Assembly: GCF_000146285.1 (NCBI RefSeq)
Contig: NZ_GL385912.1
Coordinates: 202,875 to 266,874 of the forward strand
Source of the DNA: Mobiluncus curtisii subsp. curtisii ATCC 35241
GTDB taxonomy: Bacteria; Actinomycetota; Actinomycetes; Actinomycetales; Actinomycetaceae
Direction of reading: 5' to 3'
Length of the DNA stretch: 64,000 nucleotides
In this document: one piece after another, positions 36,844 through 45,903 of the stretch
How the letters are laid out: every line of letters starts with the position of its first letter
How positions within the stretch are numbered: the first letter of the stretch is position 1
Program-made: the position numbers and the translations under genes
Notes under the pieces: model-generated
The model's database searches: none
Seen by the model: the letters and a program-made list of their open reading frames with translations, nothing else
What the model was told of the DNA's origin: nothing

Positions 36844-39689
36844 TTTGTGCCTTTCACTTTGAGGATTTCTGCCAAGTATTGCGCGGTAAATGAACCGGGT
36901 ACTGTTGCCACGGTTTCTGGAGTGCCTTCCGCAACCACCGTACCGCCGCCTTTACCGCCTTCTGGACCGAGGTCGATAACCCAGTCAGCACACTTGATGA
37001 CATCCAGGTTATGTTCGATGACCACGACCGTGTTACCTTTCTCGACCAGTCCCTGCAGGATGACCATAAGCTTGCGGATGTCGTCGACGTGCAGACCAGT
37101 GGTTGGTTCGTCAAGCACATAAATGGCGCGCCCGTTCGTGCGTTTGTGCAGTTCACTGGCTAGTTTGACCCGTTGGGCTTCGCCTCCAGACAGCGTGGTT
37201 GCGCTCTGCCCAAGTTTCACGTAGCCCAAGCCGACCGCTGTCAATGTGTCCAAGTAGCGAGACACGCTGGGAATTGCGGAAAAGAACTGGGCGGCTTGTG
37301 CAATCGGCAAATCCAAAACATCGCGCACATTTTTTCCGTGATAGTACACTTCCAAGGTCTCCCGGTTATACCGCGCCCCGGCGCAAACCTCACAGGGCAC
37401 ATAAACATCGGGCAGAAAATTCATCTCGATTTTCAATGTGCCGTCACCTCGGCAAGCTTCACAGCGTCCGCCCTTGACGTTAAAGGAAAAGCGCCCCGGA
37501 CCGTAGCCGCGAATCCGGGCTTCTTCAGTCTGGGCAAAGAGCTTTCGGATTGCATCCCATACTCCGGTATAAGTCGCAGGATTCGAACGTGGAGTGCGAC
37601 CGATGGGTGATTGGTCCACGTGGATAATCTTGTCCAGATGAGCAGCGCCGTCAATCTGCTTGTGACGTCCCGGCACCGTGTGGGCGCGGTTCAAATCCCT
37701 GGCTAACGCTTGGTACAAAATGGAGTTGACCAGCGTGGATTTACCGGATCCTGACACCCCAGTGACGGCGATGAGGCATCCCAGGGGGAACGATACGTCA
37801 ATGTTTCGTAGGTTATTTTCGCGCGCGCCTCTTACTGTCAGAATGCGCTCCGGGTCAGGTTTGCGGCGATGCTGCGGGATTTCAATAGATTTCCGTCCCG
37901 CTAAATAATCTGCGGTAAGCGAAGACTTATTTCGCAATAATTCCTTGACGGTTCCGGAATGCACAATCTGTCCGCCGGACACTCCTGCGCCGGGACCAAT
38001 ATCCACCACCCAATCTGCTGCCCGGATAGTGTCTTCATCGTGTTCCACCACGATGAGGGTATTGCCTAAATCACGCAAACCTTTCAGGGTATCAATGAGG
38101 CGTTGGTTATCTCGCTGGTGCAGACCGATGGAAGGTTCGTCCAAGACATAAAGCACGCCTACCAGTCCGGATCCAATCTGAGTAGCTAACCGAATACGTT
38201 GTGCTTCACCGCCTGACAAGGTGTTGGCAGCTCGTGACAAAGTGAGATAGTTCAATCCCACATCAATTAGGAAAGCCAATCGCGCGTGTACCTCTTGTAA
38301 AATCGGTGCAGCGATTTTAGCTTTCATACCCGATAAAGGAATATCCTTTAAATAGGATTGCGCTTCATCAATTGATAAATCCGTGACTTCTGAGATATTG
38401 AGTTTCCCGATGCGAACGGCCAGAACTTCAGGCTTTAACCGCCGTCCCTGGCACGTCGGACAGGGAACTTCGCGCATATAACCTTCATATTTGGCTTTGG
38501 ATAAATCAGAATCGGTTTCATCGTAACGACGCTGGATATAGTTCGCTGCCCCCTCAAAGCCCGTGGTATATACCCGTTCCCGTCCCCACCGGTTGCGATA
38601 TTTCACTCGTACCTTATAGTTCTTGCCCCACATCAAATAGTCGCGTACTTGTGCAGACAAATCCTTCCACGGAGTGTCGAGGTCAAAGCCTACTTCATCA
38701 CCCAGTCCTGTTAATATACGTTGCATGGTATCTTTGGAACTCGTCCAAGGGCTGACAGCGCCTTCACGCAGGGTCAAATCAGGATTTGGTACCACCAGTT
38801 CTGGGTCAATCACTAACCGAGAACCAATTCCGGAACAATCGGGACAGGCTCCGTATGGCGCATTAAAAGAGAACGTCCGCGGTTCGATTTCTTCCAAAGC
38901 GAGCGGATGATTATTTGGGCAGGCTCGTTTTTCTGAAAATCGACGACTGCGTTCAGGGTCGTCCGGGTCGCGGTCCACAAAATCCACCACGACCAGTCCT
39001 TCTGCCAACTCTAAAGCGGTCTCAATAGAATCCGCCACTCGTGAACGGGAGCCTTCCCGAATTACTACCCGGTCGACAGACACCGAAATGTCGTGCTTCA
39101 GTTGTTTTTCCAGGGTCGGTGGTTCTTCCAGGCGATGAGTTTCACCATCCACGCGCATCCGGGTAAAGCCCTTGGCGGCGAGCTGTGCAAACAATTCCGA
39201 GTACTCGCCTTTACGCCCCCGGACCACTGGAGCCAAGACCTCTAACCGCGTCCCCTCCCCCAAAGTGAACAGCCAATTCACGATTTGTTCCGCAGACTGG
39301 GCAGTAATTTCCTCGCCGCACACCGGACAATACTGGGTGCCGGCTCTCGCAAACAGCAGGCGCAGATAATCGTAAATCTCGGTAATGGTACCCACGGTGG
39401 AGCGTGGGTTGTGAGATGTAGACTTCTGGTCAATCGACACCGCGGGGGATAGACCTTCTATGAAATCCACCACGGGTTTGTCCATCCGCCCGAGGAACTG
39501 CCGAGCATAGGAGGACAGCGATTCTACGTAACGGCGCTGCCCTTCTGCAAAAATTGTGTCAAAAGCTAGCGATGACTTGCCCGAGCCGGACAGACCGGTG
39601 AACACCACCAAAGCATTCCGAGGGATTTCAACGTCCACTGCCTTGAGGTTATGTTCGCGAGCTCCGTGGACTTTCAAAGTTTCATGCAC
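36840..39689 (-). CDS. uvrA: Excinuclease ABC subunit A
   Basis: 949 aa. UvrA is the damage-recognition ATPase of nucleotide excision repair. Two ABC cassettes are intact: Walker [11 protein letters not shown] near residue 34 and [10 protein letters not shown] in the second half, with [11 protein letters not shown] and [11 protein letters not shown] signatures. The first zinc motif has ACPNNHPL followed by CPDC; the second is [10 protein letters not shown] with PCEVC. The GTG at 39689 lies 6 nt after TAAACT on the minus strand with no Shine-Dalgarno, so the message is probably leaderless, like uvrB. Confidence 0.97.
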   Translation of the reverse strand: MHETLKVHGAREHNLKAVDVEIPRNALVVFTGLSGSGKSSLAFDTIFAEGQRRYVESLSSYARQFLGRMDKPVVDFIEGLSPAVSIDQKSTSHNPRSTVGTITEIYDYLRLLFARAGTQYCPVCGEEITAQSAEQIVNWLFTLGEGTRLEVLAPVVRGRKGEYSELFAQLAAKGFTRMRVDGETHRLEEPPTLEKQLKHDISVSVDRVVIREGSRSRVADSIETALELAEGLVVVDFVDRDPDDPERSRRFSEKRACPNNHPLALEEIEPRTFSFNAPYGACPDCSGIGSRLVIDPELVVPNPDLTLREGAVSPWTSSKDTMQRILTGLGDEVGFDLDTPWKDLSAQVRDYLMWGKNYKVRVKYRNRWGRERVYTTGFEGAANYIQRRYDETDSDLSKAKYEGYMREVPCPTCQGRRLKPEVLAVRIGKLNISEVTDLSIDEAQSYLKDIPLSGMKAKIAAPILQEVHARLAFLIDVGLNYLTLSRAANTLSGGEAQRIRLATQIGSGLVGVLYVLDEPSIGLHQRDNQRLIDTLKGLRDLGNTLIVVEHDEDTIRAADWVVDIGPGAGVSGGQIVHSGTVKELLRNKSSLTADYLAGRKSIEIPQHRRKPDPERILTVRGARENNLRNIDVSFPLGCLIAVTGVSGSGKSTLVNSILYQALARDLNRAHTVPGRHKQIDGAAHLDKIIHVDQSPIGRTPRSNPATYTGVWDAIRKLFAQTEEARIRGYGPGRFSFNVKGGRCEACRGDGTLKIEMNFLPDVYVPCEVCAGARYNRETLEVYYHGKNVRDVLDLPIAQAAQFFSAIPSVSRYLDTLTAVGLGYVKLGQSATTLSGGEAQRVKLASELHKRTNGRAIYVLDEPTTGLHVDDIRKLMVILQGLVEKGNTVVVIEHNLDVIKCADWVIDLGPEGGKGGGTVVAEGTPETVATVPGSFTAQYLAEILKVKGTK

Positions 39690-39770
39690 CTGTTAAGTTT
39701 AATGCCCAAGTGTGTTTCTGACGATTCGGATCGGTTTCGTTGGCGCTGGGCACACGCCTAGAATTGCAGC

Positions 39771-40055
39771 ATGAGTAAAGTCGTCGTTATCTACCACTAT
39801 GACCCCGCTCGGGAAGCCGACCGAGCCACGATTCGCCCCGAACACCTGGCTTACCTGGGAAATTTGGAAAAATCAGGGAAACTTCAGGCCGCCGGTGCCT
39901 GGATGAATGAAACCGAAAAGCCCGGTGCGCTGCTGCTGATGAACGTCGAGACGCCGGAGGAGGCGTTGATGTTTCTCAAGCACGATCCCAATCAGGTCCA
40001 CGGCATCGTGCAAGCCATTGAGACTCACCAGTGGGGTCCGGCGATCGGTTCCTAA
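39771..40055 (+). CDS. YciI-family protein
   Basis: 94 aa alpha-beta ferredoxin-like small protein. VVVIYHYDPAREADRATIRP then HLAYLGNLEKSGKLQAAGAW matches the YCII-related domain with a conserved His. Function in the family is mostly unknown. A TAGAAT hexamer ends 6 nt before the ATG, so it is probably leaderless and divergent from uvrA, with both promoters in the 81-bp gap. Confidence 0.85.
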   Translation: MSKVVVIYHYDPAREADRATIRPEHLAYLGNLEKSGKLQAAGAWMNETEKPGALLLMNVETPEEALMFLKHDPNQVHGIVQAIETHQWGPAIGS

Positions 40056-40089
40056 GGGCTACTTCAAAAGAGTTAGTTGGCACGGCTCC

Positions 40090-41079
40090 ATGCCTTTCAT
40101 TCGGTGGTTTTTTGCTTACGTAGACTGGTTCGTTTTTACCCTCCTGCTGATTATGGTTGCGGGGATTTTTATCCCTCTGCCGGTCACTGTGGTGACTGGG
40201 GTGGGGTCAGTCAGCCACTACGCCATTGCGGTACTGTTCTTTGTCTACGGGGCACGTTTAAAAACCGTCGAAGTGCTGGGCGGACTAAAAAACTATCGCC
40301 TGCAGCTGGTCATTTTGACCTCCACTTTCGTGCTCTATCCCCTGTTGGGAATGCTGAATTACCAATCCTGTGGATGGTTTTTGGGACCGAGTTTTGCCCT
40401 GGGCATGTATTACACCTGTCTGTTGCCCTCCACGGTGCAATCCTCCATTGGGTTCACATCCATTGCCGGGGGTAATGTCGCCGGGGCAGTCACTGCCGCC
40501 ACTATCTCCAACCTAGTCGGGACATTTGCAACTCCCCTGCTGGTGCTGTTGCTGTTAGGGAGGGTCGGTACCGTCTCTCTAACGACGTTACGCGATATTG
40601 CCATACTGATTTTGCTGCCTTTTGTTCTGGGACAGCTAAGTGGTCGATGGACCCGCGATTGGCTGAATGCTCACCCCGTCATCACCAAAACCGTCGATAA
40701 GGGCACGATTTATTTGGTCGTTATCGCGGCAGTTTCCAGCGCAAAGCTGCATGGCTTGTGGGACACCGTGGAAGCTTTAGACTTCGTGCTGATAGGTGCA
40801 GATGCGCTGGTCATTGTCGGTATCATGCTGATTTTGACCTGGTATGGGTGGGGGAAACTTTGCGCCTTGAATCGGGCTGACCGTATAGCTGCCATGATGT
40901 GTGGCTCAAAAAAATCTCTCGCTACCGGTCTGCCGATGGCGATGATTATCTTCCCAACCTCCACGTTCGGTGCTATCGCGGTGCCCATCATGCTGCTGCA
41001 TTTGGAACAGCTCATCATGTGTTCGGTCATTGCTACGCAGCTCGGGCGTGGTGCCGGTCCTCGTCAGGCTGATTTCTAA
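40090..41079 (+). CDS. SBF-like (bile acid:Na+ symporter family) transporter
   Basis: 329 aa with about ten membrane helices. LLPSTVQSSIGFTSIAGGNV and ISNLVGTFATPLL are the signature segments of the SBF-like group (YfeH/DUF4137). The start at ATG 40090 fits the first hydrophobic segment; the frame extends upstream into the yciI gene from a TTG at 40018, which is unlikely. No strong ribosome binding site is visible. Substrate unknown; 34 bp after yciI, so possibly co-transcribed. Confidence 0.83.
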   Translation: MPFIRWFFAYVDWFVFTLLLIMVAGIFIPLPVTVVTGVGSVSHYAIAVLFFVYGARLKTVEVLGGLKNYRLQLVILTSTFVLYPLLGMLNYQSCGWFLGPSFALGMYYTCLLPSTVQSSIGFTSIAGGNVAGAVTAATISNLVGTFATPLLVLLLLGRVGTVSLTTLRDIAILILLPFVLGQLSGRWTRDWLNAHPVITKTVDKGTIYLVVIAAVSSAKLHGLWDTVEALDFVLIGADALVIVGIMLILTWYGWGKLCALNRADRIAAMMCGSKKSLATGLPMAMIIFPTSTFGAIAVPIMLLHLEQLIMCSVIATQLGRGAGPRQADF

Positions 41080-41085
41080 AATTCT

Positions 41086-42786
41086 CTAACCTCGTACTCC
41101 CCAAGCTACTGCTTCGCTAATAGCCCCTGATCCGCCGATAATGACGGAGGCAGCGCGGTTGGGCAAGTGTGCCAATCTGGCTGCCGTTGGCGGTGAAAGC
41201 CGACTTGGGTCGGTCAGCAACAGGCAAGCATTACGGTGAGCTGCCAGAGCTGCTCCTGCCAGCCCATCGGGAAAGCTCACTCCGCTGGCTACCACCGCGG
41301 AGGTTGCCCCGGGGGCAAAGGCTTGCGCCACAAACTGAGCTGTTTGATAACGATCCAGACCTTGAATCGGTTGCGATCGGAAATCCGCTAACCCCGCCTG
41401 GTTCCACGCTTGCGCTGCCGGTCCCCCAATGGGGAATATGCTTCCTCCCGACTGTGCCCGATGATTTTGGATGAACTCTGTAGTCTCTGGAGGCAGGGAG
41501 GCTCCTGCATTCAACACCACCACGCCGTGTATAGAAGCCGCTCCCGCTCCCGCACTCAGGGCGTCAGGGAAAGACATTCCATCTGCCAGCAAGATAGGAG
41601 TTTGCGTAATTCCACGCTGGTTCCATTCCGTAATCGTCTGGCGAGCTACCGCCGCGGCAGTACCGTAGCGATTCATGCCGTAAATTCGACTCACTTGAAT
41701 TCCCCGTGCCTGGAAATCCCTCATCGTAACAGGGTCAAAAGTCACTTGACCTCCCACCAATCTCACGTCACGAATTCCCCTCCCCAGAATCTCGGCGACT
41801 ATGCCGGGTTCGATGCGGGGACCGTTAGATAGCACCAGCGGTGCGTCCAGCGCTGCAGCTAGCGGACCGGCACTCAAAGCATCGGGTGCTGTTCTCCCGG
41901 TGGCAATGACCAGGGAAGGTCCGGTGAACCCGCCTTGTCGCCAGGCTTGCAGAGATGTCTCGACACGATTGGTGCCGGCAATTCTTCCCGGAGCGGTCCC
42001 CGGTTGAGGCTGAGCAGCAGGCTGTGGCTGCGGTTGCGGCTCGGGTTTTGTTGGGGAGGGCGATACTACCCTCGCAATGCCGTCGATACTGGAAACTCCG
42101 ATAGTTTCAAAAATCCAGTTGGCAAAAGCAGAACTCGGCACATATTTGTAGTCTTCAGAGAGCAGGAAGCCTCGTGGTGTTTGCACCGCTGCCGAGAGCA
42201 CCCCATAGAGCTTTCCCCCACTAATGAGAGGTCCGCCGGAATCACCAACCTCTGAATACTTTCCTCGTGAGGAACGAGCATAGAGATAACCATCATTGAG
42301 AGTGCCGAGAGAAGTTAATTGTGTCGTTTTAAGATTCAATCCGGTACCAAACCCATAGGCCTCACTTACCTGTCCGGAGGGCAAATTTTGACTGCTGAAA
42401 GGCAGGATGGCTCTACCAGGGGAATCTAAACGCACCAAGGCTATGTCATAGTGGGGATGCGCGACAATACCCGTTACCGCAAGGGGAAAGTTTCGATTGA
42501 TGCTCGCCCCCACCGAAGCGTAAGCGACTTCCAGGTTGGCATTCGCCACGCAATGCGCAGCTGTAAGGACCCAATTTGCGGCTACGAAAGAACCGCTGCA
42601 TTCCATCCATCCGCTATCAGATTGATTAGAAATACGTAAAGCAGCTGCCCAGCCTGATTCACTTGGATCAGTTAGGTTCCCACCCTCGATGGCATAGGCG
42701 GGGGTTTCATATCCCGCTGCCAGACCGAGGGTTGCCCCTAAAATGGAAAAAAGGGCGATGCACCGATAGATAAAACGTCCACTCAC
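41086..42786 (-). CDS. Secreted trypsin-like serine protease with three cell-wall-binding (CWB2) repeats
   Basis: 566 aa. A signal peptide ends at PAYA (residues 29-32), so the mature chain begins IEGG at residue 33. The S1 (chymotrypsin-fold) domain has His78 (LTAAHC), Asp114 (HYDIALV) and Ser183 (GDSGGP). A Pro/Gln linker (~242-263) leads to three CWB2 repeats, recognisable by GTNRVETSLQA, PDALSAGPLAA, GMNRYGTAAAVA, PDALSAGAGA, GLDRYQTAQFVA and PDGLAGAALAA. CWB2 repeats hold proteins on the cell wall. GATAAT lies 6 nt upstream of the GTG, suggesting a leaderless mRNA. Likely a surface protease acting on host or cell proteins. Confidence 0.9.
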   Translation of the reverse strand: MSGRFIYRCIALFSILGATLGLAAGYETPAYAIEGGNLTDPSESGWAAALRISNQSDSGWMECSGSFVAANWVLTAAHCVANANLEVAYASVGASINRNFPLAVTGIVAHPHYDIALVRLDSPGRAILPFSSQNLPSGQVSEAYGFGTGLNLKTTQLTSLGTLNDGYLYARSSRGKYSEVGDSGGPLISGGKLYGVLSAAVQTPRGFLLSEDYKYVPSSAFANWIFETIGVSSIDGIARVVSPSPTKPEPQPQPQPAAQPQPGTAPGRIAGTNRVETSLQAWRQGGFTGPSLVIATGRTAPDALSAGPLAAALDAPLVLSNGPRIEPGIVAEILGRGIRDVRLVGGQVTFDPVTMRDFQARGIQVSRIYGMNRYGTAAAVARQTITEWNQRGITQTPILLADGMSFPDALSAGAGAASIHGVVVLNAGASLPPETTEFIQNHRAQSGGSIFPIGGPAAQAWNQAGLADFRSQPIQGLDRYQTAQFVAQAFAPGATSAVVASGVSFPDGLAGAALAAHRNACLLLTDPSRLSPPTAARLAHLPNRAASVIIGGSGAISEAVAWGVRG

Positions 42787-42816
42787 GTCTTTATTATCGG
42801 TGAAAATCGCTGATTT

Positions 42817-43839
42817 TTAAGCATCCGGATGGTTCTGAACTGTTCCATTCGATTGATTCTTTTGACGGCGTCGGCTGACCAACAGGGAGACCACCGCGGT
42901 AATAATCAGCACCGCAACGATGTAGCCCAAAGACACCACGTTGCTCGCTTCAGGCAATCCCGTAAAGGGCTGACCGCCGTTGATAAACGGAATCTCATTC
43001 GTGCTCAAGGCGTGAATTATGAGCTTTGCCCCGATGAAACCCAGAATGGCGGCCAGACCGTAATGTAAGAAAATCAAACGTTCCATCAGACCTTCAATTA
43101 GGAAGTACAGTTGGCGCAGTCCCATTAACGCAAAAGCATTGGCAGCAAACACGATAAAGGCTTCGTTAGTTAGACCAAAAATGGCAGGAATGGAGTCTAC
43201 GGCAAACATCACGTCTGCTGATCCCACCGCTACGACCACCAGCAGGAAAGGAGTAATGTGACGTTTACCGTCAATCTTGGCAAAGTATTGATGCCCCACG
43301 TAATCGGGCGTGACCGGGAAAATCCGGCGTACCCCGGACACAAAAAAGTTATCTTTGTACTCCGCTTCTTCCTCTGCGTCAGCGCTGCCTTCGCGAATCT
43401 GCTGTAGCGCAGTGAAGAGCAGGAACAGCCCGAAAATATAAAAAATCCAACTGAAATGTTCGATGAGGGCGGCGCCCAACAAAATGAAGATTAAACGGAA
43501 TACCAACGCCAAAGTGATGCCAACCGCAATAATTTTTTGCTGGACTTCCCGCGGCGCTTTAAATGCAGCAATGATGATAACGAATACAAACAGGTTATCC
43601 AGCGACAATGACCACTCGGTTACCCAGCCGGCGAAGTATTGTCCGCCTAGGTCCCAGCCCAACGTCAAACTGATAACCAATCCGGCTACCAAAGCTATGG
43701 AAATGTAGATGATGGTCCACGCTGCAGACTCCCGCAGCGATGGAAAGTGGTCTTTGCGCACGTGGGCGAAAAAATCAAAAGTCAAAACGCCGATAATTAC
43801 GACAAACAGAATTATCCAAGCCAACAGGGGCACATGCAT
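42817..43839 (-). CDS. TerC-family integral membrane protein (probable Mn2+ exporter)
   Basis: 340 aa with about eight or nine membrane helices. EWSLSLDNLFVFVIII and VGSADVMFAVDSIPAIFGLT carry the acidic residues that bind metal in the TerC/Alx family. A yybP-ykoY riboswitch lies upstream, which senses Mn2+ and typically turns on such exporters. ATG 43839 has GGAGG 11 nt upstream. Confidence 0.93.
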   Translation of the reverse strand: MHVPLLAWIILFVVIIGVLTFDFFAHVRKDHFPSLRESAAWTIIYISIALVAGLVISLTLGWDLGGQYFAGWVTEWSLSLDNLFVFVIIIAAFKAPREVQQKIIAVGITLALVFRLIFILLGAALIEHFSWIFYIFGLFLLFTALQQIREGSADAEEEAEYKDNFFVSGVRRIFPVTPDYVGHQYFAKIDGKRHITPFLLVVVAVGSADVMFAVDSIPAIFGLTNEAFIVFAANAFALMGLRQLYFLIEGLMERLIFLHYGLAAILGFIGAKLIIHALSTNEIPFINGGQPFTGLPEASNVVSLGYIVAVLIITAVVSLLVSRRRQKNQSNGTVQNHPDA

Positions 43840-43872
43840 ATGTAAACTTTCCTCCGGTACGAAATCGTTGGG

Positions 43873-44000
43873 TACCGAAAGTCTCTCCCCGCCTGCGGTT
43901 CAGCAGGCTGGTGACACCGAGTGACGCGGTTCCGCAGCATTGGCAGCGGACGGTTTCACCGTGATGACGATGCCCCATTAGTGGGAATACTCCCCTTCGC
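43873..44000 (-). promoter_or_regulatory. yybP-ykoY manganese riboswitch
   Basis: On the minus strand the leader of terC shows GAAGGGGAGTATTCCC near the 5' end, several hairpins, and GAGAGACTTTCGG near the 3' end, matching the conserved L1 and L3 loops of yybP-ykoY. Downstream a stem CGGTAC/GTACCG (43856-43877) abuts the ribosome binding site GGAGG (43851-43855), so Mn2+ binding may relieve blocking of translation. Confidence 0.75.
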
Positions 44001-44123
44001 ACCAGCGATTGTACCAGGATGCGGTCACGTTTCTAAAATATAAGGACTTAAGTACTATGATGACGCTGTCGAAGCATTGTGCCCGCGTTGTTGCTGGTTT
44101 AATTATTTTCAGAAAGGTTCAAT

Positions 44124-45767
44124 ATGTACATAACCACAGTTGTACCCGCGGGAGCCGCTGGAACCACGGCTAATCCCGCAGGCATCGCCATCGCGATGAT
44201 CATCTATTTCGTAGCCATGATTCTGATTGGCGTCTATGGTTATACCCGTTCCAAGAGCCTGGACGACTATATGCTGGGCGGTCGCGATTTGCCCCCGTTT
44301 GTAGCCGCCCTTTCCGCAGGTGCGGCTGACATGTCTGGCTGGCTGATGATGGGGCTGCCCGGTGCCATGTACTTGAGCGGGATTTTTAACGGCTGGATTG
44401 CAATCGGTTTAACCGTTGGAGCCTGGATTAACTGGCTGGTCACCGCGCCACGTTTACGTGCATATACGGAAGTCGCCGGTGACTCGATTACCGTCCCTTC
44501 GTTTTTTTCAAACCGTACCCACGATACTTCTAAGATCATCCGCTACGTAGCGGGCATTATCATCGTGGTGTTCTTTACGTTGTACGTATCCTCCGGCATG
44601 GTGGCTGGTGGCACTTTCTTTCACTCGACTTTTGGCTGGGACTATCACGTCGGCATGGTTTTCGTAGCGGGCATCGTGATTCTCTACACTTTGGTGGGCG
44701 GGTTCCTGGCGGTGTCTTGGACCGATATGGTGCAAGGGCTAATCATGATGGTGGCGCTGGTAGCGGTGCCAATTATGGGTCTGTTTGTTATCGGTGGTTT
44801 CGGCGGTGTTGCGGCGGGCTTGTCCATCACCGGCGATAACTCCCTGCTGAACCCCCTGGGTACCGGACTTGACGCCGTAGGCTGGATGGACTGGATTTCC
44901 AACGTCGCGTGGGGACTGGGATACTTCGGAATGCCCCACATTATTGTGCGTTTCATGGCGCTGCGTTCTCCGCGCCAAGCCACTCCGGCACGTCGTTTCT
45001 GGCTGGGTTGGATGGTTTTCTGTCTACTCGGCACCGGCATGACCGCCATCATTGGTCGCGCCATGAGCGAGCAAGGCATCATCCCCGACCTTATGCCCAA
45101 AGATGGGGTGGAGGGTAACCCCCAGGAAACCGTGTTCCTGGTCATGGGTACGAAACTGTTCCCCGCCGTTCTGGCTGGGTTCATGCTGGCTGCTATCCTT
45201 GCGGCGATTATGTCCACCGTCTCCTCCCAATTGCTGGTAACGTCTTCGGCGATGGTCGAGGACATCTATCACGGTGCCACCAAAAAGGAACTCAGTGATT
45301 ACAAGGGCGTTCTGCTCGGTCGGATTACGGTTCTTTTGGTGTCCATAGTGGCGGCTTTGCTGGCGATAGATCCCACGAACTCCGTATTGGGACTGGTGTC
45401 TTTTGCTTGGGCAGGTTTTGGGGCTGCCTTTGGTCCCATCGTCATTTTGTCTCTCTATTGGAAGAAACTGACCTGGCAAGGAGCGGCTTCCGGAATGGTT
45501 GCAGGCGCGGGGGTAGCAGTGCTGTGGAACAAGGCGTTCAACAACGGTGACGCTTCGTGGGTCGCCTATACGCACCTGTATGAAATTGTGCCCGGTTTCC
45601 TGGCTTGCTTGCTGGTGGCGTGGCTCATCTCGCAAGCCACCTGGCGGGACGACCCGCAGATTCTTGAGGAATTTGAGCGCGCCGTGGCTATTGCCAAGGG
45701 ACGACCTGATCCGAAAGGACTGCTGGTGGCATTTGAGGAAAAAGGAACTGATTCCGCGGCGGAATAG
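44124..45767 (+). CDS. putP: Sodium/proline symporter
   Basis: 547 aa, sodium:solute symporter family with about 13 membrane segments. SLDDYMLGGRDLPPFVAALS and AAGAADMSGWLMMGLPGA are PutP hallmarks, and the Na+-site serines lie in LAAIMSTVSSQLLVTSSA. It imports proline with Na+. AGAAAGG lies about 7 nt before the ATG. putA follows 136 bp downstream, so together they form a proline uptake and oxidation unit. Confidence 0.95.
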   Translation: MYITTVVPAGAAGTTANPAGIAIAMIIYFVAMILIGVYGYTRSKSLDDYMLGGRDLPPFVAALSAGAADMSGWLMMGLPGAMYLSGIFNGWIAIGLTVGAWINWLVTAPRLRAYTEVAGDSITVPSFFSNRTHDTSKIIRYVAGIIIVVFFTLYVSSGMVAGGTFFHSTFGWDYHVGMVFVAGIVILYTLVGGFLAVSWTDMVQGLIMMVALVAVPIMGLFVIGGFGGVAAGLSITGDNSLLNPLGTGLDAVGWMDWISNVAWGLGYFGMPHIIVRFMALRSPRQATPARRFWLGWMVFCLLGTGMTAIIGRAMSEQGIIPDLMPKDGVEGNPQETVFLVMGTKLFPAVLAGFMLAAILAAIMSTVSSQLLVTSSAMVEDIYHGATKKELSDYKGVLLGRITVLLVSIVAALLAIDPTNSVLGLVSFAWAGFGAAFGPIVILSLYWKKLTWQGAASGMVAGAGVAVLWNKAFNNGDASWVAYTHLYEIVPGFLACLLVAWLISQATWRDDPQILEEFERAVAIAKGRPDPKGLLVAFEEKGTDSAAE

Positions 45768-45803
45768 ACGTTTTTATACCTTTTCACAAGAAAGGTTAAA
45801 GTA

Positions 45804-45819
45804 TCTGCAAAATATTGCA
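45804..45819 (+). repeat. Small inverted repeat in the putA leader
   Basis: CTGCAA-AATA-TTGCAG, a 6-bp stem with a 4-nt loop, lies 100 nt before the putA start. It may be an operator for a put regulator or a mRNA hairpin; no T-run follows directly. Confidence 0.35.
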
Positions 45820-45903
45820 GTAGATTATAGGTAGAAAGTGACTGAATTGCTCTGGTGAGCAATGAGTACCTCCCGAGCGAAAACACAACCCAAAGGAGAC
45901 AAG

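Noticed and set aside
36840-39689. UvrA first zinc finger lacking a Cys (ACPNNHPL) as damage to the gene
   Set aside because: As I recall, this CxxxH form is common in actinobacterial UvrA, and the rest of the protein is intact.
39690-39770. LexA (SOS) or PafBC box upstream of uvrA
   Set aside because: No GAAC-N4-GTTC palindrome and no good match to the PafBC motif at the right distance from TAAACT.
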